Positions 1 through 8,501 of a stretch of DNA of 64,000 nt are shown piece after piece; position 1 is the first letter of the stretch, and every line of letters begins with the position of its first letter. Both the position numbers and the translations under genes were made by a program. The notes beneath the pieces are model-generated. The model was not told the DNA's origin. It ran no database searches and was given only the letters and a program-made list of their open reading frames with translations. The DNA comes from Opitutia bacterium ISCC 52 (GTDB taxonomy: Bacteria > Verrucomicrobiota > Verrucomicrobiia > Opitutales > UBA2995). The DNA lies in the NCBI GenBank assembly GCA_014529675.2, contig CP076040.1:4293501-4357500 (forward strand). Reading direction: 5' to 3'.

Positions 1-1824
1 GGGGGCCTTTCGTTTCCGTTCAGCCAGATAAGGCTCCAGAATGGATTCCAATTTTGCCTCCAACGCGTCTCCCTCCAAATCTGCATAGTTGATGTGCATT
101 TCGAGATCCATTTTCCCGAACGAGAGCTGACGCATGGCAAAAGAAGCTGCGTTGAAATTCTTCGCCGCAATCATCTTGTCATACAGATCGTCCGGAATTT
201 TTTCGCCGGTTTCGTAATGCTGGGCAAACAGATCCAGTCCTTTTCGATCCCAACACCAGTTCTCCAGAATCTGGGAAGGAAGCTCTACAAAGTCCCATGC
301 GACATTCACTCCATTCATGGATTTGATCTCAACGTCCCCGAACAAATGGTGAATCAAGTGACCAAACTCGTGGAAGACCGTAAGCACATCGTTGTGTGAC
401 AGGAGAGCCGGCTTGTCGTCGGTCGGAGGACTCATGTTTCCGTGGATTTGCCCCAAGTGAGGTTCATTCTTTCCGCCTGATCGATCGCCCGTGAGGGTAT
501 AGTTCATCCAGGCTCCACTTCGCTTCGACTCTCGAGGAAACCAATCGGTATAGAAGGTGCCGATGTGATCGTCGGCTTCGTCGAACAGTTCAAAGACCTT
601 TACATCATCATTCCATACTTCGTATCCAGATTCTGTATTCGATGAAGTCGGTGTGTCCGAATAAATGGCCTTCGCCTCCCGTATTGTAACTCCAAATAGT
701 TTTTGCGTGATCTCAAACATTCCGTCCAGAACTCGGTCTACAGGAAAGTACGGCCTCAAAGCTTCCGAATCAAAGTCGTATTTAGCTTTTCGATACTTCT
801 CAGCCCAATAGGCAACGTCCCAGGGTTCCATGGGCTCCACTTGGATGCCGAGCTGCTTGGCGCGAAAGGTGTCCAAGTCTTCATTCTCCTGGTCGAATGC
901 CTGCTTAATTTTCCCATGCAGATCATCTTCGAATGCCAATGCGCGATCTCCCGTTTTAGCCATACGTCGCTCCAATACCAAATCAGCAAAATGCTTAAAT
1001 CCGAGTAGTTCAGCCTTTTCCTGTCTAAGCTTCAAGACCTGCCCCACCAATGCATGATTATCATGCGGCTCTTGCGTGCCGACCTGATTGAAGGCCGTCC
1101 AAAATTCCTGTCGAAGCTCCTCGCTGTCGGCAAATCGAAGAACCGGTATCAACGAAGGCGCCTGCAAGGTAAACCTCCACTTTGGCTCCTCTTCGGAACC
1201 CAGGTCTTTCGACTTGGCTGATTGCAAGGCCTGCTCGCGGGCGAGTTCGGGCAAGCCCGATAGATCTGCCTCATCCTCAATGACCTTTTCCCAAGCGTTG
1301 GTTGCGTCGAGGCAGTTTTCAGAGTATTTCTGAGTCAACTTAGCCAGCTCCGCCTGAATCTCCTCCATCCGCTTCTTTTTCTCAATTGGCAAGTCAGCCC
1401 CACTACTCTTGAAGGAGGCTAGGGTCTCTTCCAGATAGCGCTTTTGAGTTCCCTTCAGAGCTTTCGCTTCCTCGGTCTCGGAATAAGCTTTGATGCGTTT
1501 CCAAAGCTTTTCATTCAAAGGAATCTTAGCACCGAACTCAGACACTTTCGGCAACATGGCATTGTAAGCATCTCTCAGCTCTTTTGAATCTCTTACACTA
1601 TTCAGATGACCCACTTTCCCCCAGGCTACACCCATCTTCTCATCTGCCTCCTCAAGGGCCAACAAGGTATTCTCAAAGGTTAACGCTTCTAAAGGGCCAT
1701 CAGCCAGTGCATCAATATTGGTCTGGGCTTCGTCCAATGCCAGTTGGATATCAGCTTCAATGTGCTCGGGTGTTAATCGACTCCAGTTAACGCGAAAATT
1801 TTCTTCCAAAAAAGGGTGTTGCAT
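1..1824 (-). CDS. M3-family oligopeptidase (oligopeptidase A-like), C-terminus cut by window edge
   Basis: Zinc metallopeptidase of family M3 (thimet oligopeptidase / oligopeptidase A), expected to degrade short peptides in the cytoplasm. The frame stays open for 608 codons from ATG at 1824 to the window edge. I read the zinc site HEFGH (around residue 478) and, about 25 residues further, the Glu-containing stretch VELPSQILENW, which matches the third zinc ligand region of M3 enzymes. The start ATG at 1824 is preceded by AAGGTGA at good Shine-Dalgarno spacing. Full-length M3 oligopeptidases have about 680-700 residues, so some 70-90 residues lie outside the window. No signal peptide is visible. 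The family call is firm; the choice between oligopeptidase A and dipeptidyl carboxypeptidase is less so. Confidence 0.93.
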   Translation of the reverse strand, partial: MQHPFLEENFRVNWSRLTPEHIEADIQLALDEAQTNIDALADGPLEALTFENTLLALEEADEKMGVAWGKVGHLNSVRDSKELRDAYNAMLPKVSEFGAKIPLNEKLWKRIKAYSETEEAKALKGTQKRYLEETLASFKSSGADLPIEKKKRMEEIQAELAKLTQKYSENCLDATNAWEKVIEDEADLSGLPELAREQALQSAKSKDLGSEEEPKWRFTLQAPSLIPVLRFADSEELRQEFWTAFNQVGTQEPHDNHALVGQVLKLRQEKAELLGFKHFADLVLERRMAKTGDRALAFEDDLHGKIKQAFDQENEDLDTFRAKQLGIQVEPMEPWDVAYWAEKYRKAKYDFDSEALRPYFPVDRVLDGMFEITQKLFGVTIREAKAIYSDTPTSSNTESGYEVWNDDVKVFELFDEADDHIGTFYTDWFPRESKRSGAWMNYTLTGDRSGGKNEPHLGQIHGNMSPPTDDKPALLSHNDVLTVFHEFGHLIHHLFGDVEIKSMNGVNVAWDFVELPSQILENWCWDRKGLDLFAQHYETGEKIPDDLYDKMIAAKNFNAASFAMRQLSFGKMDLEMHINYADLEGDALEAKLESILEPYLAERKRKAP

Positions 1825-2001
1825 GACGGTCACCTTAGGGGAGGCACTCCACAGATCTAGCAAAAAGCTCACACAAATTTTGGGTAGAGAATCAGAGGGT
1901 CATCTTGGTTGCCAAGTTCAATTGAAGAAAATCCACCCGGGCTCATTTGGCTGATTCAGGCAAACAGCTGTTTGTGCGCGGTCTTAAACATAGGTCCGCT
2001 T

Positions 2002-2187
2002 CTACATGGTCGATAGATGGATAGAGGATAACTGAACCACACTCCATTGTACGGGATCCATAGGCCCATCCCAATACTCCTGGAATACTTCCATAAAGAA
2101 TCCGCGCTCATCGTTATGCTTCTTCAGCGGAACAATTTTAACACCATGCAATGGAACACCGTGAGTTATAAAGCTACTATTCTTCAT
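2002..2187 (-). pseudogene. N-terminal remnant of a WxcM/RmlC-like cupin protein
   Basis: A 61-codon ORF with a good start (AGGAG about 12 bases before ATG at 2187). Its first 45 or so residues resemble the N-terminus of the dTDP-sugar 3,5-epimerase / WxcM-like cupin family: NDERGFFMEVFQEYWDGP followed by DPVQWSVV. That family then normally continues through the metal-binding cupin barrel (more than 130 residues), which is absent. The last ten residues look like read-through past a breakpoint near 2030. It was probably a sugar-nucleotide or lipopolysaccharide-sugar modifying enzyme. The family call rests on a short match. Confidence 0.5.
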
Positions 2188-2480
2188 GTTTGTTGTTTCT
2201 CCTACCTGTGATTACGAATCAATATGGGCAGCTCACTCATGCATGAGCCTCACCAACACCCTAAGCTTACATGAAATTGGGGAATTTATAAATAGGGCAT
2301 CTGCACGAGACGCATCCAGGGGAAATCGAAAGCTTAGATCAGTATTTTCCCCTATGCCTCGAATAGGGATTATTCTCAGACAAAGCCGCCTCACAATCAA
2401 AGATCGCCAATTCTCTATGAACCTTTAAGAGTCTTCCTCCATGGAATGGGCCGTATTTATCCGTAGAACTGATCATCTAG

Positions 2481-2729
2481 TTAGGAAAATGCGGAGAATC
2501 CTTTCTGCACGAGTTGAGGATCAGCATTCATGCGTTTCGTATTGCGGGTGGGCTGGATGAGTATGTCATTACTTCCATACTCAAGAAACAAGCCCATGGC
2601 CATGAGCTCACCATTCGCTTTACACACACCAACATTCAGCAAGACTCCTTTGAAGCCGTTATGGAAACCAGCATTGACGGCGGCAAATCCTGGTGGACTC
2701 GTTATCGTCAATACCTGACCCGCTTATGA
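2481..2729 (+). pseudogene. C-terminal remnant of a DUF1579-like protein
   Basis: The frame is open from just after a stop at 2478-2480 to TGA at 2727-2729, with no ATG (TTG at 2514 at best). The end, ETSIDGGKSWWTRYRQYLTR, is like the 'DGGKtW...R' C-terminus of secreted DUF1579/lipocalin-like proteins. The upstream half of such a protein is missing. Its TGA overlaps the ATG of the DUF1080 gene (ATGA at 2726-2729), an arrangement typical of translational coupling, so this was probably the first gene of a two-gene operon. The family assignment is tentative. Confidence 0.4.
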
Positions 2730-3400
2730 AATCATTATTATTCGCTCTCACTCTATTTTCTCTTAGCCTTATGGCAGAAGAAGGATTCGTCTCCATTTTT
2801 AACGGCAAAGACCTGACTGGCTGGAGCAGCAAACCCGGTGCTTGGGAAGTCCGCAACGGCGAGATCTGGTGCACGGGCGCTTCCGTTGAACGCAACTGGC
2901 TCATCTGGGAAGGAGGCGAGCCGGCTGACTTCGTCCTTCGCCTGGAATTTCGGTGGGACAAAGGTAACTCAGGAGTTAATGTACGCAGTGTCGACCGAGG
3001 CGAGTGGCAGGCCTACGGTTACCAAGTTGAAATTGCACGGCAGAATGTCATGGGTCTCTGGCACCATTCGCTGCTCGACCGGGAACACCCCAAACGTGAA
3101 GAACGCCACTTGATGGCTCTGGCTGGGCAAACCGTTCGGCTTTCAAAAGAGGGGAAAAAGACTTTCGTTCAAGAGGGAGATGGTGAGGTCATCAAAGCGC
3201 TCTACAAGGATCACGAATGGAACACCATGGAGATCATAGCCAAAGGCGATACACTCGTGCAGAAAATCAACGGCGTTGTATTTTCCATGGTGACGGACCT
3301 GGACAAAGAGATGTCTAACAAAGCGGGAGTTCTGGCACTTCAGGATCACGGGAAAGGCTGCATAGTCGCATTCAGAAATCTCCAGCTCCAACAACTCTGA
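2726..3400 (+). CDS. Secreted DUF1080 (3-keto-disaccharide hydrolase-type) protein
   Basis: A 224-residue exported protein. Residues 1-17 form a signal peptide ending in LMAEE. The rest is one DUF1080 jelly-roll domain, recognised from FNGKDLTGWSSKPGAWEV, RNGEIWCTG, LRLEFRWDKGNSGVNVR and the closing GVLALQDHGKG...FRNLQL. Members of this fold are abundant in Verrucomicrobia and Planctomycetes; some cleave 3-keto-glycosides, but substrates are mostly unknown. I chose ATG 2726 over an in-frame upstream start at 2693 because the signal peptide begins there and the ATG overlaps the stop of the preceding remnant. Complete and apparently functional. Confidence 0.9.
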   Translation: MKSLLFALTLFSLSLMAEEGFVSIFNGKDLTGWSSKPGAWEVRNGEIWCTGASVERNWLIWEGGEPADFVLRLEFRWDKGNSGVNVRSVDRGEWQAYGYQVEIARQNVMGLWHHSLLDREHPKREERHLMALAGQTVRLSKEGKKTFVQEGDGEVIKALYKDHEWNTMEIIAKGDTLVQKINGVVFSMVTDLDKEMSNKAGVLALQDHGKGCIVAFRNLQLQQL

Positions 3401-3477
3401 GAAGTTGCATATAGGAAATATGGTTTCTTTCCCCGTTCCACAAAAACGAGACGATCGCTAATAGATCCAAGTTATCA

Positions 3478-3980
3478 TTATTCCGGGTTCACCAAGGCAA
3501 CGGATATAAAAACGATTAATTCCGTATTAGTGTCAGGCACATCAGCGGATCTGAAAAATGACCCGACTCGCGAATCTCCTAATATTGGAACAGATGAAAT
3601 AATTTCCGGTTCATCTGTATCCGTACTAAGACCTTCTTTGAAATCATAAATTCGATCGGCTAAAATGGGATGGAAGTACACGGTCGTTCCAACACCCTCC
3701 TTGTGCTCGACCCAAGATCTGAAGTGGTCATTTAGTATGCCATCATCGGGCTTTGTAAACACGTCCCCAGATGTCCCACTCCACGATAATCTGTCCAGAC
3801 CATCTCCCTTCGGGAAATGGGCGCAATCCTTCTTCCGAAGGGACATATTCATTCAGATGTATATCAACGACACCGCTGTAAACATCCATCCCTGTCTCAG
3901 AATCATGATTAGAGCCCTTTTTGTTTGCTTGAGTCGAGATAGTCTGGCTTTGACAACTCATGAACGACTTTAAATCACTC
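3478..3980 (-). pseudogene. C-terminal remnant of a secretin (GspD/PilQ-type) protein
   Basis: The minus frame ending at TAA 3478-3480 reads SSVPILGDSRVGSFFRSAD, then NTELIVFISVALVNPE. This resembles the C-terminal signature of type II/IV secretins (VPxLGDxPxxGxLFR ... TELxxFxTPxLV). Upstream the frame loses similarity, and another minus frame (about 3743-3980) shows coding-like text with beta-type alternation, so the gene seems truncated and frameshifted. No other secretion genes lie nearby. The short match and altered residues (GDS for GDI/GDV, ISV for ITP) limit confidence. Confidence 0.45.
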
Positions 3981-5072
3981 GGCATTTCCAACGACCTCAT
4001 CAAAGGGCTAGACGAACTGGGAATTCGAAAGCCTACCGAAGTCCAAGAGAAGGCGATTCCATTTTTAATGAAGGAAGGTACGGATTTCGTATGTCGTGCT
4101 CAGACGGGTACAGGAAAAACGGCGGCTTTTGGATTACCCCTGTTGAAACGTATTCGGCCGGATTCGGATAAGGTTCAGGGATTGATCCTCACACCCACTC
4201 GGGAACTTGCCAAACAAGTCGCCAAGCACCTGTTTAAATACACCAAGTTTACCAACAAGATTTTTACCGAAGCTGTTTACGGAGGTGATAAGATCGAAAT
4301 CCAGGTCAAGGCGCTTAGTCGTCCCACGCAAATCATCGTGGCTACACCAGGCCGGTTGATCGATCTCCTCCAAATGAGGGCAGTTGACCTTTCCCATGTG
4401 AAACGAGTCATCCTGGATGAGGCGGACGAAATGTTGAGTATGGGCTTTCGTGAACACCTCACCAAGATAATCAACGAGACACCCAACCGGGAAAGTATGT
4501 GGCTGTTCTCAGCAACGATTCCCGAAGGCATTCAGAAGCTGGTAAAAAACTATATGTCGCATGATGCCAAGCACCTGCTCCTTGAAAGCAAAGACATTTT
4601 GCAGGACGCTATCACCCATCAGTATATCCGTTGCCCCATCGAAGAGAAAGTAGAGCGTATCGTGCAATTTCTTGAGCGTCGAGGAAGCGAACGCGGACTC
4701 ATCTTCTGCCGCTCCAAAGCCGGAGCTATCAAACTCGGAGAGGCCCTCAACGGCGAAGGCTATTCGAATGCTGTCCTCCAAGGTAACCTTTCACAAAAAG
4801 ACCGTGAAAAAATTATGCGCGCCTTCCGGAAAGAGCGTATTCAATTCCTGGTTGCTACGGATGTAGCGGGACGGGGCATCGACATCGAAGGGCTCTCATT
4901 TGTCATCCATCACCAACTGCCAGAGAATGCGGAGACCTACATTCACCGAAGTGGTCGTACGGCACGGGCAGGCCGAACCGGCTTATCTTTTTGTTTGATT
5001 GCAGGGCGCGACGGTCAACGCCTGAAGAAGCTGGAGCATGAGTTGAAGATTCGTTTTCAACAAATCGCTTAG
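3960..5072 (+). CDS. DEAD-box ATP-dependent RNA helicase
   Basis: A 370-residue cytoplasmic RNA helicase consisting of the two RecA-like domains with almost no C-terminal extension. Visible motifs in order are the Q motif GIRKPTEVQEKAIP (about residue 21), Walker A AQTGTGKT (about 47), PTRELA, TPGR, DEAD (about 154), SAT (about 184), the ARGID-like VAGRGIDIEG and HRSGRTARAGR (about 328). It unwinds short RNA duplexes, for example in ribosome assembly, decay or cold adaptation. Lack of the basic tail of RhlE/CsdA/DbpA prevents naming an orthologue. Transcribed alone; divergent from the secretin remnant. Confidence 0.95.
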   Translation: MNDFKSLGISNDLIKGLDELGIRKPTEVQEKAIPFLMKEGTDFVCRAQTGTGKTAAFGLPLLKRIRPDSDKVQGLILTPTRELAKQVAKHLFKYTKFTNKIFTEAVYGGDKIEIQVKALSRPTQIIVATPGRLIDLLQMRAVDLSHVKRVILDEADEMLSMGFREHLTKIINETPNRESMWLFSATIPEGIQKLVKNYMSHDAKHLLLESKDILQDAITHQYIRCPIEEKVERIVQFLERRGSERGLIFCRSKAGAIKLGEALNGEGYSNAVLQGNLSQKDREKIMRAFRKERIQFLVATDVAGRGIDIEGLSFVIHHQLPENAETYIHRSGRTARAGRTGLSFCLIAGRDGQRLKKLEHELKIRFQQIA

Positions 5073-5094
5073 CCATCGCCAGTCTCATAAAAAA

Positions 5095-5122
5095 TAAGCG
5101 ACCCAGATTATTGAGCCGCTTA
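5095..5122 (-). terminator. Intrinsic terminator of the small secreted protein gene
   Basis: Read on the minus strand, a ten-pair stem (TAAGCGGCTC with GGGTCGCTTA, two G-T pairs) closes an eight-base loop and is followed directly by six T residues (A-run at 5089-5094 on the plus strand). It lies 35 bases after the stop of the minus gene at 5157. It may also reduce read-through from the helicase gene, though no T-run follows on that strand. Confidence 0.75.
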
Positions 5123-5156
5123 CTTGTTGGAAAAACCTTAGTTCGAATCCGATCGA

Positions 5157-5543
5157 TTAAGTACCCTTCTTAAGAGACTTACCAATCCGTTCCTCACGTA
5201 GTTTTCTAATCACTCCCCGTAGTTCCTTCCTGAGCTCACGTTGTTCATCACAGTGAATTCTCAGCTGCTCGCGGATCTGTTCCTTGATCGCTGCTTGGTC
5301 CTCAGGAGCTGCTGTTCGCATTCTTTCGCGAAGCTGTTCGAGCTCCTCGCTCAAGACACCACGAACTTCCTCATACCGAGCAATACACTCCTGGATATCC
5401 TGATTCTCACGCATCTGATTCGGAACACCAAACTGCCCGTCTCTCGACCCATCCCTGGCTCGTACGGGCTCGTTGACTTGAGCTGAAAGTCCGCCTGAAA
5501 GCAATAGACTCCCAACAGCAATTATTGTGATTAGCTTTTTCAT
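5157..5543 (-). CDS. Small secreted charged coiled-coil protein
   Basis: A 128-residue protein of unknown function. Residues 1-21 form a signal peptide (MKKLITIIAVGSLLLSGGLS, cleavage after SAQ). The mature part is strongly charged, with heptad-like Arg/Glu/Leu helices at residues 48-122 (for example LSEELEQLRERMR, EQIREQLRIHCDEQRELRKE) and two Cys (about 53 and 97). Composition is like small periplasmic helical proteins of the Spy/CpxP/DUF3106 sort, but I see no LTxxQ motif, so no family is claimed. An AGGAAGGAG-like stretch precedes the start. Single gene with its own terminator. Confidence 0.7.
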   Translation of the reverse strand: MKKLITIIAVGSLLLSGGLSAQVNEPVRARDGSRDGQFGVPNQMRENQDIQECIARYEEVRGVLSEELEQLRERMRTAAPEDQAAIKEQIREQLRIHCDEQRELRKELRGVIRKLREERIGKSLKKGT

Positions 5544-5844
5544 TTTTTCTCCTTCCTTCCCAGTTTTTTACCTGTCAGTTTAGTTGCATAACCTATGCCA
5601 CTATTATCACATTTCGCTTACTCACTATTAATCAAAGAGATCCCGAAAAACGAGAAATGAGAGACAGGACCGAATGCTTCCAAGTTGGTAAATAACCCCC
5701 AGATTTCAGGTATCAATTACCGAACGACTGCAGACTATCCCCCTAGAACTTTTAATACTGTTGTCGAATCCAGCCATTGGATCAGATAAATAAATACTTC
5801 GTATTAGTATTTTAAATACATTACTATTTTTCATATAATCTAAA
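5544..5844 (+). other. Intergenic, no gene seen
   Basis: About 300 AT-rich bases between two divergent starts. It must contain the promoter of the small secreted protein gene. I find no convincing ORF, hairpin or repeat. The AT-rich stretch at 5790-5835, with TATAAT-like words, may be the promoter that once served the decayed gamma-glutamyltransferase gene. Confidence 0.4.
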
Positions 5845-6237
5845 ATGCCATTCAATCACCTCATCACTGGAATTTTAATCTTAGCCCCTCACATTATATT
5901 TTCGGCCAATGCTCCTACCATGGCACGGAAAGCAATGGTAGTATCAGCCAACGAGATCTCTTCAGAAATTGGGGTGGAGATTATCAAAGAAGGCGGAAAC
6001 GCCCAGGCGGCGGTTGACGCAGGACGAATTCACCACCAATGGCTTCCGGACCAACTCAACTACGAAACACAGGGCTTTTCTCCAGATACCCTTAGAGAAC
6101 TTGAAAAGCGCGGCCACACCCTCAACGAGCGCACCAATCAAGGATCCGCAGAAGTGATTATCTACAATCGTGAAGCCGATCTTCTCGAAGGTGGAGTCGA
6201 TCGCCGTGTTCCTGATGGCGGTGCCATTGGTTGGTGA
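5845..6237 (+). pseudogene. Internally deleted gamma-glutamyltransferase
   Basis: A 130-codon open frame joining the two ends of a gamma-glutamyltranspeptidase. Residues 1-20 are a signal peptide. Residues 27-58 match the family N-terminus (MVVSANEISSEIGVEIIKEGGNAQAAVDA). Directly afterwards come residues matching the C-terminus: GRIHHQWLPDQL, then FSPDTLRELEKRGH and GGVDRRVPDGGAIGW. The roughly 400 residues between them, including the autoprocessing site with the catalytic Thr, are absent. The junction lies in AVDA, a word expected at both ends (NAVDAAVA and AVDAPRxHHQW), suggesting recombination at a short repeat. The product cannot be an active transferase. The reading frame has survived, so the deletion may be recent. 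Confidence 0.8.
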
Positions 6238-6316
6238 CATTTATTCTCATAAAGATCGCACTTGAGGATTATACCAAACAGCACTACTCTCTGCATCTTC
6301 TCCTTAGAAAATACCC

Positions 6317-7516
6317 ATGAGTTGCAAATACAGTCGTCGTAAGTTTTTAGGATTAGGTGCAGGAGCCATGGCTCTGACGCCCTGCATGATGAATAAGGCA
6401 TACGGTCAGCTGAGCCGCCCATTGCAGAACATCATCACCGGCCAGTCCAACGCAGGTCACTTAAAGAATGCGAATGTAGGTATTGTCCAATGCCTCAACT
6501 ATGGCCCGGAAGTGCATCCGGCCATGAAGAAGATGTTCGATCTCATCGGCGGCATCACTCAGCTGGTAAAAAACAAGACGGTCACTGTGAAGATCAACAT
6601 GACCACCGCAGATTGGACGAACAAGTTTGGTGGACGTCATCCTGGCGAGACATTCATGACTCATGCAGACACAGCATTGGCGCTCGCCCATCTATTGACA
6701 GACGCCGGAGCCACACGTGTGCGCTTCACAGAATCATCCCCATTGCGCGAAGATCTCGACTCGATCCTCAGTCGCGGCGGCTGGGATATACGCGCCTTCA
6801 AAGCTGCTGGTAAAAAAATCGGTTTCGAAAATACCCGCAATCTAGGTGAATACAAAAGCTACTCCCAATTCAAAGTCGCTGGGGACGGTTATATGTTCAA
6901 TTCCTTTGAGCTGAACAAGGCTTACGACGAAACGGACGTCGTCATTTCCCTGTGCAAATTAAAGGACCACATCACCGCAGGTGTCACTCTCAGCATGAAA
7001 AACATGTTTGGGATAACACCGAACACACTTTATGGTCGCGAAGCGGGTAGTGAACGGGCAATCGGACACCGGGAGCCACTTCACAGGTTAACCAATTACG
7101 ATCACTTGGAGCTTCCTGGAATTAAGCCAGAGCAAAGAAAGTATGGAGATCCTGGATACAGTGTCCCGCATATCATCACTGACATTTGCGCGGCCCGCCC
7201 CATCCACCTTTCAATCATCGATGGCATCACTTCTGTAAGTGGTGGTGAAATTCCGGACACAGAAAAGAATGGTCGACCTGCAGTTTCCTTCACCGCACCA
7301 GCCGTCATGATCGCAGGTTTTAATCCTGTCTCCGTAGATGCGGTAGGAATGGCCGTCATGGGTTATGACGATCCGCATGCCAAGCGCGGGGAATGGCCAT
7401 TTAAAAAGTGCGACAACCACATCCATCTCGCAGAGCAAGCGGGTCTCGGTATCGCCGATCTCAATCAGATCGACGTGCGCGGTATGACCATTGATGAGGC
7501 TTTCTTCCCCTACTAA
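6317..7516 (+). CDS. Tat-exported DUF362 domain protein
   Basis: A 399-residue protein with a twin-arginine signal (SRRKFLGLGAGAMAL, residues 6-20), so it is exported folded, possibly with a cofactor. The body is a DUF362 domain: VKINMTTADW, GATRVRFTESSPL, ADVVISLCKLK-like DVVISLCKLKDH, SMKNMFGITPN and the late LSIIDGITSVSGG, FNPVSVDAVGMAVMGY. No Cys-rich ferredoxin motif is present, unlike some longer members. The biochemical role of DUF362 is not established. It starts a same-strand cluster with the RraA-like gene (56 bp gap) and the CBM9-like lipoprotein gene, which suggests a common extracytoplasmic process. Confidence 0.88.
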   Translation: MSCKYSRRKFLGLGAGAMALTPCMMNKAYGQLSRPLQNIITGQSNAGHLKNANVGIVQCLNYGPEVHPAMKKMFDLIGGITQLVKNKTVTVKINMTTADWTNKFGGRHPGETFMTHADTALALAHLLTDAGATRVRFTESSPLREDLDSILSRGGWDIRAFKAAGKKIGFENTRNLGEYKSYSQFKVAGDGYMFNSFELNKAYDETDVVISLCKLKDHITAGVTLSMKNMFGITPNTLYGREAGSERAIGHREPLHRLTNYDHLELPGIKPEQRKYGDPGYSVPHIITDICAARPIHLSIIDGITSVSGGEIPDTEKNGRPAVSFTAPAVMIAGFNPVSVDAVGMAVMGYDDPHAKRGEWPFKKCDNHIHLAEQAGLGIADLNQIDVRGMTIDEAFFPY

Positions 7517-7572
7517 TACAATAAAACATCTATCCGCTTGGAAACCGCAGGATTTCCAAATCCAATCAGTTT

Positions 7573-8493
7573 ATGAAACGTACTACCCCTACTCTATTGT
7601 TGGCAGTTTTTGCCCTGATACTCACTTCAGTCCATTCAAATGCCCAACTCACCGGCTTTTCCAAAAAAGACCTGATCAAATACACCAAAGCTTCGCCTTG
7701 GGAGCGCTTTGAAGACGGACGACCCAAAGTGCCGGATCAATACATCGAAGCGCTGAAGAACTCTTCTTCCGAAATGGTTTATGGGCCGCTACGCAGAGCA
7801 GGATTCATGCACCAGTGGGTAGATGGCTGGCAACTGCTTCAACCTGACAAGAAATTAGTGGGGCGTGTATTCACGGCACAGTTCATGCCTGTGCGACCGG
7901 ATGTGGACGATATCATTGAAGCAGAAGCCATAGGCGACGGCAAAAAAGTTCGAAACAACCAACGGGTAATTAATAGGCTCCAACCGGGGGATGTGCTGGT
8001 GGTCGATCTATTTGGCAAAGTGGAAGAAGGTACCTTTGTAGGGGATAATCTGGCCTCAGCAGTATTTGCCGCATCAGGAAACGGATTTGTAATCGATGGC
8101 GGCGCGCGTGATCTGGATGGCATAGTGCCACAAGGCATGCCGGGATACGTCCGCGGTTTTCACGTCAGCGCGCTAACCGATGTCATGCTGACCGGCGTGA
8201 ATATTCCAATCCGTATCGGGAACACTACCGTAATGCCGGGAGATATCGTTCTGGGTGATAGGGAAGGCCTCACATTTATTCCTGCCAGTGTGGTGGCTGA
8301 CGTTGCAAGAGCCTCAAAACTAACCGAGTTACATGACGTGTGGACCAAAGGCAAATTCGCGACCGGGAAATACAAGGCCAGTGATCTTTATCCACGCCCC
8401 AGTGATCCAAAACTGGTTAAGGAGTACGAAGAGTGGAGAGATGCGGAGTTAAAGAAACTGGGATTGGAACTTCCTTCAGAGGAGGAGAAGTAA
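7573..8493 (+). CDS. RraA-like (HMG aldolase fold) protein with signal peptide
   Basis: A 306-residue protein with signal peptide at 1-24 (cleavage near SNAQ), then an RraA/4-hydroxy-4-methyl-2-oxoglutarate aldolase-like domain. Diagnostic parts are LQPGDVLVVDLFG, the GDNLASAVFAASG stretch and GFVIDGGARDLDGI, which carries the Arg-Asp pair used for substrate and metal binding in the family, and VMPGDIVLGDREGLTFIP. Family members are normally cytoplasmic; export is the odd point. Secreted versions occur in PVC bacteria, but I know of no assigned reaction. A C-terminal helical extension (residues 255-306) is highly charged. Located 8 bp before the CBM9-like gene, probably co-transcribed. Confidence 0.85.
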   Translation: MKRTTPTLLLAVFALILTSVHSNAQLTGFSKKDLIKYTKASPWERFEDGRPKVPDQYIEALKNSSSEMVYGPLRRAGFMHQWVDGWQLLQPDKKLVGRVFTAQFMPVRPDVDDIIEAEAIGDGKKVRNNQRVINRLQPGDVLVVDLFGKVEEGTFVGDNLASAVFAASGNGFVIDGGARDLDGIVPQGMPGYVRGFHVSALTDVMLTGVNIPIRIGNTTVMPGDIVLGDREGLTFIPASVVADVARASKLTELHDVWTKGKFATGKYKASDLYPRPSDPKLVKEYEEWRDAELKKLGLELPSEEEK

Positions 8494-8501
8494 CCCCCCC
8501 A

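Noticed and set aside
2186..2428. 80-codon plus ORF divergent from the cupin remnant
   Set aside because: No ribosome-binding site or family resemblance, atypical composition.
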